From an uncultured Clostridia bacterium (lineage in GTDB: Bacteria > Bacillota > Clostridia > Christensenellales > UBA1242), in the NCBI GenBank assembly GCA_944381235.1, contig CALWKI010000045.1, forward strand, positions 1 to 43,345: a stretch of 43,345 nucleotides of DNA. The letters are read 5' to 3'. The position numbers and the translations under genes are program-made. The notes below the pieces were generated by a model. The model searched no databases and was not told the DNA's origin. It worked only from the letters and a program-made list of their open reading frames with translations. Shown in pieces: positions 6,914 to 14,516 of the stretch; within the stretch, counting starts at the first letter, position 1, and each line of letters opens with the position of its first letter.

Positions 6914-8326
6914 ATGAGACTTTATGAAAAACTAATTAAATATTCAAAAAAAGATATTGTTCCTTTTCATATGCCGGGGCACAAAAGGAAAAACATTTTA
7001 AAAAGCAATTTACCATATGAAATTGATATAACCGAAATTGACGGGTTTGATAATCTTTATAAAGCGGAAGGCATTTTGAAAGACTGTCTTCAAAATTTAA
7101 GTCGTCTTTACAAGACGTACAAATCTTACTATTTGGTAAACGGGGGTACAAGCGGGATACTCGCTAGCATTAGGAGTTTTTGTAATATAGGGGACAAGAT
7201 TATAATCGCAAGGAATTCGCATAAGGCAGTTTTTAACGCGGTAGAACTACTAAATCTCGACGCTAAAATACTTGACGCTGATGTTGACAAATATGGAATA
7301 GTAAAAGAGATAGATGTTTGTAGACTTAGTAAACTTGTTATAGAAAACAAAGACGCAAAATGTATAGTTATAACCTCTCCTACATATGACGGAGTTTTGT
7401 CGGATATAAAGCAAATTGTGGATTTAGCACATTCGTTTAAGATGCCAGTAATTGTAGATGAGGCACACGGAGCGCATTTGTTTTTAGAAAATAAAAGCGC
7501 ACTAAATTACGGTGCGGACGTTGTACTAAATAGTTTACATAAAACTTTACCTAGTCTTACCCAAACGGCGGTTATGCACGTGTCAAATTTTGCACTAGAT
7601 AAGGATAATGTTTCAAAAAAAATAGAAAGAAATATAAGTCTTTTTTGTTCTTCGAGCCCATCCTACGTGCTTATGAGTTCAATAGACGAATGTGTTAGTT
7701 TTTTAGAAAAGAAGGGAAAAGAGTATTATCTACGTCTTAAAAGCAATTTAGAATATTTTAAAACTAAAGTGAGAAATTTAAAGCATCTTAAAATAATCGG
7801 ATATAACACGCCTCATAACTACTTTAATTTTGATAACACAAAAATTGTGATTTTGACAAACTTTTGTAATTTGTCAGGTACTCAACTAATGAAAAAACTA
7901 AGAAAATACAACATTGAGTGTGAAATGGCGAGTGTAACTAGTGTTTTATGTTTAACTTCTCTTTGTGATGGGAGGCGAGAACTTTTATATCTCGCCCGCG
8001 CTTTATTAGAAATTGATAAAACACTAATAACAAAACAAAAAGAGATTATTGGTGTCTTACCTAAGATAGAAATGAAACTAAGTATTTATAGGGCAAGTCT
8101 ACTAAAAAAAAGTTTAGTTGACCTTGAAAACATTCAAAATATGGTGTGTGGTGAATTTGTTTATGCCTATCCACCAGGAATACCAATTTTAATTCCAGGG
8201 CAAAAAGTTACAAGTGAAATTATTGACTATATAAAATTACTTAAGGCAGGGCGGGTAATACTTGTAAGTTCTAGTCAAGAAATCGATAATATGAGGCTTC
8301 AAGCACTTGACAAAGTTGGCAAATAG
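6914..8326 (+). CDS. Orn/Lys/Arg decarboxylase (group III, PLP-dependent)
   Basis: 470 residues when started at ATG 6914. An in-frame ATG at 6899 lies in the promoter spacer and so should not be on the mRNA. The family removes CO2 from lysine, arginine or ornithine to give cadaverine, agmatine or putrescine. Marks are FHMPGHKRK near the N-terminus, DITEIDGFDNLY, NGGTSG, ITSPTYDGVLSDI, VDEAHGAHL, and the PLP lysine in LNSLHKTLPSLTQTA. The C-terminal domain ends with YPPGIPILIPGQ. The length matches the short Gram-positive form (YaaO/SpeA-like, about 480 residues) without the N-terminal wing domain. It lies just upstream of the SCIFF locus, whose promoter overlaps its last codons. The amino acid substrate cannot be told from sequence. 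Confidence 0.9.
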   Translation: MRLYEKLIKYSKKDIVPFHMPGHKRKNILKSNLPYEIDITEIDGFDNLYKAEGILKDCLQNLSRLYKTYKSYYLVNGGTSGILASIRSFCNIGDKIIIARNSHKAVFNAVELLNLDAKILDADVDKYGIVKEIDVCRLSKLVIENKDAKCIVITSPTYDGVLSDIKQIVDLAHSFKMPVIVDEAHGAHLFLENKSALNYGADVVLNSLHKTLPSLTQTAVMHVSNFALDKDNVSKKIERNISLFCSSSPSYVLMSSIDECVSFLEKKGKEYYLRLKSNLEYFKTKVRNLKHLKIIGYNTPHNYFNFDNTKIVILTNFCNLSGTQLMKKLRKYNIECEMASVTSVLCLTSLCDGRRELLYLARALLEIDKTLITKQKEIIGVLPKIEMKLSIYRASLLKKSLVDLENIQNMVCGEFVYAYPPGIPILIPGQKVTSEIIDYIKLLKAGRVILVSSSQEIDNMRLQALDKVGK

Positions 8327-8334
8327 GATATAAT
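8307..8334 (+). promoter_or_regulatory. near-consensus SigA promoter for scfA
   Basis: TTGACA (8307-8312), 16 bases and TATAAT (8329-8334). The -35 box is inside the last codons of the decarboxylase gene and the -10 box follows its stop codon. It should be one of the strongest promoters in the window. Confidence 0.8.
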
Positions 8335-8368
8335 TATTTTAAGCACAATTTAAGGAGAGAAGAGAAAA

Positions 8369-8518
8369 ATGAGTAGAATTAAGACTTTAAATACAAGAAA
8401 ACTTGTAGGTGAAACATTTAAGACAAGCGGTTGCGGAGAATGCCAAACTTCATGTCAATCTGCATGCAAGACTTCTTGTGGCGTTGCAAATCAACAATGC
8501 GAAAAGAAGAATGCATAA
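8369..8518 (+). CDS. scfA: SCIFF ribosomal peptide precursor (six cysteines in forty-five residues)
   Basis: 49 residues from ATG 8369, with AAGGAGAG upstream. The N-terminus SRIKTLNTRKL is the conserved leader. The core runs GCGECQTSC-QSACKTSCGVANQQC with six cysteines at residues 22, 25, 29, 33, 37 and 44, which is the defining SCIFF pattern. The neighbouring radical SAM protein of this family joins a core cysteine sulfur to a threonine carbon in a thioether (ranthipeptide) bond. The biological role of SCIFF is still poorly known. The gene is followed by a terminator-like hairpin and then the maturase, so the peptide should be made in excess over its enzyme. The precursor itself looks fully intact. 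Confidence 0.95.
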   Translation: MSRIKTLNTRKLVGETFKTSGCGECQTSCQSACKTSCGVANQQCEKKNA

Positions 8519-8540
8519 GAAATTTGAATAACTTAAACAA

Positions 8541-8566
8541 GCCGATGATGAGTCGGCATTTTTTTT
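8541..8566 (+). terminator. terminator/attenuator between scfA and scfB
   Basis: GCCGA (8541-8545) and TCGGC (8553-8557) form a GC-rich stem with a seven-base loop, followed by eight T (8559-8566). No promoter is evident between it and scfB, so partial read-through probably supplies the maturase. Confidence 0.75.
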
Positions 8567-8591
8567 GAAAAAACAAAAGGGAAAAGTACAA

Positions 8592-9971
8592 ATGATACAT
8601 TGCTATAAATTAAATGGATATAACATAGTTCTTGATGTGTTTTCGGGTAGCGTGCATAGTGTAGATGATCTTGCGTATGACATTATAAGTTTATTTGAGG
8701 CTGACACAAAAGAAAACATTACAAAAAAGATGTTAGAAAAATATAAAGATGACAAATCTATAAATCAAAAAGAAATAGAAGAGGTCTTTAGTGATATTGA
8801 AACGCTAAAAAAAGAAAAAAAGTTATTTACAGAGGATACATTTGAAGATAAGGCGTTTGACTTTAAGAACAGGAACACTGTTATAAAGGCGTTGTGTCTT
8901 CATGTTGCACATACTTGCAATCTTAATTGTGAGTATTGTTTTGCAAGTCAGGGAAAATATCATGGTGAAAGGGCGCTTATGAGTTTTGAGGTGGGTAAGC
9001 GTGCCATTGACTTTTTAATTGAAAATTCTGGTACAAGGCACAATCTTGAAGTTGACTTTTTTTTTTGTTTTTCTTTAATGAATTTTGATGTCGTCAAAAA
9101 AATTGTTGACTACGCAAGAAGTGTTGAAAAAAAATTTAATAAAAATTTTAGATTTACGTTGACGACTAATGGGGTGGCTTTAAATGACGAAGTAATAGAA
9201 TTTGCAAATCGCGAGATGCACAATGTAGTTTTAAGTTTAGACGGGAGACGAGAGGTTCATGACAATTTACGAAAAACCATAACAGGCAAGGGTTCATATG
9301 ACATAATTGTACCAAAATTCCAGGAATTTGTAAAAAGGCGTGGTGGAAAAAATTATTATATGAGGGGGACCTTTACTCATAACAATGTCGACTTTACGAA
9401 TGATATTTTCCATATGGCAGACCTTGGGTTTACAGAACTTAGTATGGAACCGGTTGTTTGTAAACCCGATGAAAAGTACGCTTTAACCGAAAGTGATTTA
9501 CCTAAACTTTACGAGCAATATGAAATACTTGCAAAAGAAATGTTAAAACGAGAAAAAGAAGGACGCAGAATAACCTTTTATCACTATATGCTAGACTTAG
9601 AACATGGACCATGTATTTATAAGAGAATTAGTGGTTGCGGTAGCGGAACTGAATATATGGCAGTGACGCCCTGGGGAGATTTATATCCTTGTCACCAATT
9701 TGTTGGGGACGAAAAATTTTGCCTTGGTAATATTTTTGAAGGGGTTAAGAACAAAGATCTTGTAAACGAATTTAAGTGTTGTAATGCTTACGCAAGGCCT
9801 GAATGTAAAGATTGTTTTGCAAAGTTATATTGTAGTGGAGGATGCGCAGCAAATGCTTATCATGCAACTGGAAATATAAGGGGTACTTATGAGTATGGGT
9901 GTAAGTTGTTTAAAAAGAGAATAGAGTGTGCTATTATGATGCAAGTTGCAAGACAAGAAGAGAATAGTTAG
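8592..9971 (+). CDS. scfB: SCIFF maturase, radical SAM/SPASM protein with altered GGEP motif
   Basis: 459 residues from ATG 8592, with AAAAGGGA nine bases upstream. A TTG at 8565 lies in the terminator and is rejected. MIHCYKLNGYNIVLDV at the start is the RiPP-binding region typical of SCIFF maturases. The radical SAM cluster CNLNCEYC (C109, C113, C116) is intact, and a cysteine-rich SPASM domain holds auxiliary 4Fe-4S clusters (AVTPWGDLYPCHQF, then CCNAYARPECKDCFAKLYCSGGC). The oddity is at residues 158-161: FCFS stands where the family has GGEP, which binds the amino group of SAM. The flanking VDFF and LMNFDVVKKIVDYARS are as expected. The enzyme may be inactive, strongly altered, or the sequence may be wrong there. 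Confidence 0.9.
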   Translation: MIHCYKLNGYNIVLDVFSGSVHSVDDLAYDIISLFEADTKENITKKMLEKYKDDKSINQKEIEEVFSDIETLKKEKKLFTEDTFEDKAFDFKNRNTVIKALCLHVAHTCNLNCEYCFASQGKYHGERALMSFEVGKRAIDFLIENSGTRHNLEVDFFFCFSLMNFDVVKKIVDYARSVEKKFNKNFRFTLTTNGVALNDEVIEFANREMHNVVLSLDGRREVHDNLRKTITGKGSYDIIVPKFQEFVKRRGGKNYYMRGTFTHNNVDFTNDIFHMADLGFTELSMEPVVCKPDEKYALTESDLPKLYEQYEILAKEMLKREKEGRRITFYHYMLDLEHGPCIYKRISGCGSGTEYMAVTPWGDLYPCHQFVGDEKFCLGNIFEGVKNKDLVNEFKCCNAYARPECKDCFAKLYCSGGCAANAYHATGNIRGTYEYGCKLFKKRIECAIMMQVARQEENS

Positions 9972-9973
9972 AA

Positions 9974-10026
9974 TAAAAAAGAAAAACAAGTTTGAAAGAA
10001 AGAAATTTAAACTGTTCTTCTTTTTT
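9974..10026. terminator. bidirectional terminator between scfB and the YfhO gene
   Basis: An A-rich left arm (AAAAAAGAA...ACAAGTTT) pairs with AAACTGTTCTTCTTTTTT on the right, with small internal mismatches. Either strand ends in a T run. It sits between two convergent genes. Confidence 0.5.
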
Positions 10027-10091
10027 AATGCAACAATAGACAAATCATTTTAGGCATTATATATGTTTTTTAGATAAAAAGACAACTATTT

Positions 10092-12650
10092 TTAGATAAT
10101 ATTTACTAGTCTTAGTAAATGTACACAAGTTGGATAAGCAATAAAATAGGCTACAAATACGCCAAACACTATGGAAAAGGCAATCAAAATAAATTTTTTA
10201 TTTATTTTTTCTTTGTATTTATAAACTATCAAAGCGATGGCAATTAATACCGCACCAATTACAAACCCTAGAATTATATATTTAAAAAGAGGATTGTTAA
10301 ATACAATTTCAATTTCATTTTCACCCGCTTTTAAATCAAGAGTTATAAAGGAAAGAAATTCGTTTGTAAATTCTTGTTTTTCACCGTTGACATATACTGA
10401 GTATCCATCAAGATTTTGAAAGGAAAGCATTACACTGCTATCTTCTGTTAAAGTTATCGTAGACAAAATTTTATTGTAATCTTCAGTTGTTTTAGAAGAT
10501 AGGGTAGGTAAATTTTGTAGTAATTTTGTATCAAGCGTGTAAAATTCTAAACATGACAAACTTACAGTATCCCGAGTTATAATTGTTGTTGAAGAAGGAT
10601 CTTTTGTAAATAGTTCCACAAAACACCTGTTTGAAACGTCGCAGTTGTCGACTTGAATGTTCGCGTTTTCTATAGGGTTAAAGTATAAATAAAGTACTTC
10701 GCCTTGATTTAATGTAAGGTTACACGTAATTGTGCCCGGAGAACGCGTATTTTGAAGCACAATTTCATCGTCTTTAATTTCACAGTTTTCAAAACTTAAT
10801 TCAACATCAACCTTGTTTAGTATAGAACCTTCTCCTCCAAGGCTTTCAAATATTTGTTGTTGAATTAAGACTAAGTCTTGTTCTTCTGTTATTTCACTAT
10901 TAATTAAAAGAGCGTAGTCTTGACACAAAGTGTTTTCGTATAAATAAAAGCCGTTTTCGCTGTCGATAAATTTTAAATAGTCTCTATTTACCTCATACGG
11001 ATAAACGACGTATTTATTGTTAACTACAATGTCACTAAGGACTGTACCAGCAAACGACTGGCAAATATTTGTTCCGACTGAAAAGCCAAGCTTACTAAGC
11101 GAGTTAAGATTTTCCTTGTCAAGAAGAGATGAAAAACCACCTATACTTGAGACGTCATAAACTGTCTGATTTAGAGAGTAGTACTCTGTTGAATAAAATT
11201 TTACTCTATCGTCTATAACATTTTCACTGCAAAGGTTTTCCAAAGTAGAATAAGGAGTTGAACTAAGTACTCCGCCCTCAAAGAAGATTACCGTATTAGA
11301 TGAGATGAGTATGAGACTTAGAATAAAGGTAATTATGATAAAGTGTTTTCCAATAAATTTTTTTAAGATGAGAGAAATAATAAAAGGGAGGAACAAGACT
11401 ATAATAAATATTATCCATGCAAAAAGGTAGGAAAAGGAGGTGTATTGGTAGGAAAGAATAGCGGACAGAGCGTCATATAAGTAGTATAGACAAATCAAAG
11501 AGATTAGTCCAAAAACCACTGTCATCAAGTAATTTAGTGTTGTAAAAACTTTGTTTGATGGTGTGTTAAAGTCGGTAACGCTTAAATATTTTGCTGCGGC
11601 AATTAGTGTAACAAACGCGCCTACAAAACCAAAGCGCGAGAAATATCCATAGATTGAGCCCCCGTTAAAGTTTGCTAGAATTTCGTCAAAAATGATAGTA
11701 GATAAGGTTAAGATTTCAAGGGAAATAATGAATTTGTTCATTTTATTTTTTTTGTCACATTTAATAATAAACATTATGGCAAAAACGCATAGAAAAACTT
11801 CGGCAATGGCAGTTAGTATTTTTGTTGGCATTGAATAATACGGGTCGTAAGTCAAAATCGAACTATCAGAATTTCTTCCGGAACCTAGGTAAGATATGAA
11901 ACTAGGAATTAAAACTGGGAGAGCAAAAGCGATTGCAATGAGTAGTGCAATAAGAGTTTTTGTGATAAGTTCTACTCTTTTTTCTTTATCTACAACGATA
12001 AAAACGTACGCTCCAAATATAACAAAGAGGTAAAGAAGGGAAAAAGAACCCAAAGAAAAGCAAGACATTATCATAAAAAATAAAATATAAGACAAAGGTA
12101 AAAAATTGTTTGATTCTTGCATTTTGTTAAAAAAATGAACTAAAATTGGGGCAAATATTAGGTAGTCAAGGAAGGACATATAAGTATACATCATAAGCAT
12201 ATACCCACAAAAAGTATAGGATAAAGAAAGAATGAGAATTTTAAGAAGGCTAAGGTTTGGAAAATACTTTTTCAAAAACCAAATTGACACTGAGCAAATG
12301 ACTATAAGTTTTAAAACAAAGACAATGTTAAGACTAAAAAATAAATTTCCTTCGCCTCCAAGGAGTAAAGCCAAGTTAAACGGACTTAAGATAAAATAAA
12401 TGAGCGGGCCAAAAGCGTTAATGCCGGTTAAAAAAGAAGTCGAATAAAAAAGAGGAGATTTGCCATTTAAAAAGTCAAAAATAGCTTCACTAAATGGGAT
12501 AATTTGAGCCACCATATCATAGTGAGCAATAGTGTTTTCTCCAAAAGGAAACGCATCAAAAAGAGCGTAAAACACACAAAAAATAGCAAGTATGATGATG
12601 CTTGTTATAAAATATTCTTTTGTGTTTTTAAAAAAAGTTTTTACTTTCAA
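10092..12650 (-). CDS. YfhO-family large membrane protein
   Basis: 852 residues if started at TTG 12650, which has AAGGAGAG (12662-12655) in front. An ATG at 12758 lies upstream of the likely transcription start and has no ribosome binding site, so I reject it. After a first membrane helix comes the loop typical of YfhO (FPFGENTIAHYDMVAQIIPF, then FYSTSFLTGINAFGPLIYF with SPFNLALLL). About a dozen more helices follow, then a long C-terminal extracytoplasmic beta-rich region (about 480-800) and a last helix near the end. YfhO proteins resemble GT-C glycosyltransferases and are needed in some Firmicutes for glycosylation of lipoteichoic acid. The sugar donor here would be a polyprenyl-phosphate sugar. 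That function is inferred from the family. Confidence 0.85.
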   Translation of the reverse strand: MKVKTFFKNTKEYFITSIIILAIFCVFYALFDAFPFGENTIAHYDMVAQIIPFSEAIFDFLNGKSPLFYSTSFLTGINAFGPLIYFILSPFNLALLLGGEGNLFFSLNIVFVLKLIVICSVSIWFLKKYFPNLSLLKILILSLSYTFCGYMLMMYTYMSFLDYLIFAPILVHFFNKMQESNNFLPLSYILFFMIMSCFSLGSFSLLYLFVIFGAYVFIVVDKEKRVELITKTLIALLIAIAFALPVLIPSFISYLGSGRNSDSSILTYDPYYSMPTKILTAIAEVFLCVFAIMFIIKCDKKNKMNKFIISLEILTLSTIIFDEILANFNGGSIYGYFSRFGFVGAFVTLIAAAKYLSVTDFNTPSNKVFTTLNYLMTVVFGLISLICLYYLYDALSAILSYQYTSFSYLFAWIIFIIVLFLPFIISLILKKFIGKHFIIITFILSLILISSNTVIFFEGGVLSSTPYSTLENLCSENVIDDRVKFYSTEYYSLNQTVYDVSSIGGFSSLLDKENLNSLSKLGFSVGTNICQSFAGTVLSDIVVNNKYVVYPYEVNRDYLKFIDSENGFYLYENTLCQDYALLINSEITEEQDLVLIQQQIFESLGGEGSILNKVDVELSFENCEIKDDEIVLQNTRSPGTITCNLTLNQGEVLYLYFNPIENANIQVDNCDVSNRCFVELFTKDPSSTTIITRDTVSLSCLEFYTLDTKLLQNLPTLSSKTTEDYNKILSTITLTEDSSVMLSFQNLDGYSVYVNGEKQEFTNEFLSFITLDLKAGENEIEIVFNNPLFKYIILGFVIGAVLIAIALIVYKYKEKINKKFILIAFSIVFGVFVAYFIAYPTCVHLLRLVNII

Positions 12651-12746
12651 ATTTCTCTCCTTTATGCTGCGCGTATGCCTTTTTATATAGAAAGTTAAAA
12701 TTATTTGTAAACTTTTTAACAAGGGGTAGCATTCACTATATGTTTT

Positions 12747-12776
12747 AGTATAATTCAAAGTTTAGATTATTGTCAA
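12747..12776 (-). promoter_or_regulatory. SigA-type promoter for the YfhO gene
   Basis: On the minus strand, TTGACA (12776-12771), 18 bases and TATACT (12752-12747). This predicts a leader of about 90 bases before the TTG start. Confidence 0.55.
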
Positions 12777-12824
12777 TTTTTTGAGTAGTAGCAAAAGGAA
12801 ATATTAAAAATGTTTTACTTATGT

Positions 12825-12853
12825 TTGACAAAACTAAAAATAATATTTATTCT
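12825..12853 (+). promoter_or_regulatory. SigA-type promoter for the MarR gene
   Basis: TTGACA (12825-12830), 17 bases and TATTCT (12848-12853). It lies 28 bases before ATG 12882 and rules out an in-frame upstream start at 12810. Confidence 0.6.
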
Positions 12854-12881
12854 AAATTTTAGGAAAATTTGGAGGAATTTA

Positions 12882-13325
12882 ATGGACTTTACTAAACAAA
12901 TGCTAAACGAAATTCTAGTTAAACTTTTTAATGTTGTTTTATTTAGTGAGGAAGAATTTTTAAAACGCAAAATGGAAGAAAAAATAACACTTAAAAGTGT
13001 TCATGTCTTAGAGGCTATAAAACAAATTGAAACGGACGAAAAAAATGCTTCTATGAGTCAAATTAAAGATGCGCTTGGGGTAACGGCGGGAACGTTAAGT
13101 GTTGTTTTAAAGAAGTTAGAAGATAAAGGATATGTAGTTAAGAAAAAGGCAAAAGAGGACAAGCGAAAATTTTACATAACTTTAACTAAAAAGGCAGAAA
13201 AAGTAATAAACGTACATAAAGAATACCACGAAAACATGATTGATATGATTACTAGAAATCTAAGCAAAAAAGAAGAAGAGGGATTAGTTGATTTATTGTC
13301 AAAGATAAAGTACTTTTTTTCATAA
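12882..13325 (+). CDS. MarR-family transcriptional regulator (possibly FabT-like)
   Basis: 147 residues from ATG 12882, with GGAGGA five bases upstream. It shows the winged helix-turn-helix order of MarR proteins: a first helix bundle (about 1-35), SVHVLEAI, SMSQIKDALGVTAGTLSVVLKKLEDKGYV as helix-turn-helix, KKKAKEDKRKFYITLTKKAEKV as wing, and a C-terminal dimerisation helix. It acts as a DNA-binding dimer in the cytoplasm. The next gene is a DegV/FakB-type fatty-acid-binding protein, and two TTTGA-N3-TCAAA-like palindromes lie between them. In other Firmicutes the MarR regulator FabT controls fatty-acid genes through such boxes, so a lipid regulator is a reasonable inference but not proven. 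Confidence 0.85.
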   Translation: MDFTKQMLNEILVKLFNVVLFSEEEFLKRKMEEKITLKSVHVLEAIKQIETDEKNASMSQIKDALGVTAGTLSVVLKKLEDKGYVVKKKAKEDKRKFYITLTKKAEKVINVHKEYHENMIDMITRNLSKKEEEGLVDLLSKIKYFFS

Positions 13326-13340
13326 AACAAAATAGAATTA

Positions 13341-13355
13341 GTTTGATACTTAAAC
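13341..13355. promoter_or_regulatory. FabT-box-like palindrome 1
   Basis: GTTTGATACTTAAAC, which fits TTTGA-N3-TCAAA with one mismatch. It is centred 29 bases from the second, perfect copy. Confidence 0.35.
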
Positions 13356-13363
13356 TGTTAGAT

Positions 13364-13393
13364 AAAAAAGTTTGATGTTCAAACTATTTTTTT
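13364..13393 (+). terminator. MarR gene terminator or FabT-box-like palindrome 2
   Basis: A perfect dyad AGTTTGA-TGT-TCAAACT (13369-13385) sits between an A run and nine T. It can be a rho-independent terminator of the MarR gene, or an operator, or both. Its core TTTGA-N3-TCAAA matches the FabT box known from streptococci. Confidence 0.5.
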
Positions 13394-13441
13394 TTAGTCT
13401 AAATATGTTGATTTTATTTTTTAGTTATGTTAAATAAATAT

Positions 13442-13470
13442 TATACATATGTTAAAAAATAACCTATGAT
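13442..13470 (+). promoter_or_regulatory. candidate promoter for the DegV gene
   Basis: TATACA (13442-13447), 17 bases and TATGAT (13465-13470), 21 bases upstream of ATG 13492. Confidence 0.35.
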
Positions 13471-13491
13471 GATTTGTAATAAGAGGATAAA

Positions 13492-14370
13492 ATGAAAGTA
13501 GCGATTGTGACAGATAGTAATAGTGGAATTTCTCAAGAAGAGGCAAAGAAGATTGGCGTTACCATCATACCTATGCCTTTTTTAATAGACGGCGAAGAGT
13601 ATTTTGAAGATATCAATCTTACTCAAGAAGAGTTTTACAAAAAACTTATGAGTGGGGCGGATGTGTCAACTAGTCAGCCAAGTATTAGTGGTGTGGTTGA
13701 GGTTTGGAAGGAATTGCTAAAAACATATGACGAGATTGTTCATATACCTATGAGTAGTGGATTATCCGCTAGTTGCGAGACTGCAACAAGTTTTGCAGAA
13801 GAGTTTGAGGGAAAAGTTCAAGTCGTTGATAACAAGCGAATTTCTGTTACTCAAAAGAGTTCAGTTTATGATGCCTTGTATCTTGCAAGTCAGGGTAAGA
13901 GTGCAAAAGAGATTAAAGAAGCTTTACTTGAAAGTGGTAAAAATTCTAGTATTTATATTATGTTATCTACTTTAAAGTATCTTAAAAAAGGTGGTAGAAT
14001 CACACCTGCTGCGGCGCTTGTTGGTAGAGTTTTAGGTATAAAGCCAGTTCTTCAAATTCAAGGTGCAAAACTTGATAAGTTTGCGCAGGTTCTTAGTTTT
14101 GCGCAAGGAAGAAAAAAGATGATTGAGCAAGTTATAAAGGATATGACGACGCGATTTGGAGACCAACTTAAAAAAGGAAAACTTAGAATTGACATGGCGT
14201 ATACTTATGATAAAGAAAAAATTGAAACGTTTAGGGCGGAAGCAAATAAAATGCTAAAAAAATATAACCTTGAAGTTTCAATTATAGATCCTCTAAGTCT
14301 GTCAGTTTCTTGCCATATTGGAGACGGCGCAATCGCAATCGCCGTTACGGAAATCATTGGAGATCATTAA
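13492..14370 (+). CDS. DegV/FakB-family fatty-acid-binding protein
   Basis: 292 residues from ATG 13492, with AGAGGA upstream. The N-terminal half begins VAIVTDSNSGISQEEAKK and contains GVTIIPMPFLIDGEEY, then VSTSQPSISG, the hallmark DegV segment. IVHIPMSSGLSASCETA and YIMLSTLKYLKKGGRI follow, and the C-terminus ends HIGDGAIAIAVTEI. DegV proteins bind a fatty acid in a deep pocket. The FakB members hand it to the kinase FakA, which makes acyl-phosphate for phospholipid synthesis. No fakA gene lies in the window. The MarR gene upstream and the FabT-like boxes between support a lipid role. A strong hairpin (14398-14424) follows. Confidence 0.93.
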   Translation: MKVAIVTDSNSGISQEEAKKIGVTIIPMPFLIDGEEYFEDINLTQEEFYKKLMSGADVSTSQPSISGVVEVWKELLKTYDEIVHIPMSSGLSASCETATSFAEEFEGKVQVVDNKRISVTQKSSVYDALYLASQGKSAKEIKEALLESGKNSSIYIMLSTLKYLKKGGRITPAAALVGRVLGIKPVLQIQGAKLDKFAQVLSFAQGRKKMIEQVIKDMTTRFGDQLKKGKLRIDMAYTYDKEKIETFRAEANKMLKKYNLEVSIIDPLSLSVSCHIGDGAIAIAVTEIIGDH

Positions 14371-14397
14371 TTTTGTTTTTAAATTGAATGTTTAGAT

Positions 14398-14424
14398 ATG
14401 GAGTTTGATTTTGTCAAACTCCAT
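14398..14424. other. strong hairpin after the DegV gene
   Basis: ATGGAGTTTGA and TCAAACTCCAT (11-bp perfect arms) enclose a five-base loop. There is no long T run after it, so it may be a weak terminator or mRNA-stabilising hairpin. Confidence 0.5.
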
Positions 14425-14489
14425 TTGTCTTCTACCAAACTTTCTCGCTTTTGCCCGTGAAAGTATCTTTTGTGAGGATCTCTATAATA

Positions 14490-14516
14490 AAAAAAGGCTA
14501 AAATATTTAGCCTTTT
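14490..14516. terminator. terminator overlapping the argS stop codon
   Basis: AAAAGGCTAAA (about 14493-14503) and TTTAGCCTTTT (14506-14516) form a perfect stem with a very short loop, with an A run on the left giving a T run on the minus strand. It ends argS and can also stop reading from the DegV side. Confidence 0.75.

Noticed and set aside
9063..9074. Frameshift as explanation for the lost GGEP motif
   Set aside because: The reading frame is identical on both sides of the altered codons and the number of residues between conserved blocks is unchanged.
12651..12758. Longer N-terminus for the YfhO protein starting at ATG 12758
   Set aside because: The ATG lies upstream of the predicted transcription start, has no ribosome binding site, and the extra residues do not match the family. 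TTG 12650 has a good site.
12810..12881. Longer N-terminus for the MarR protein starting at 12810
   Set aside because: It overlaps the -35 and -10 boxes of the gene's promoter, and GGAGGA precedes ATG 12882.
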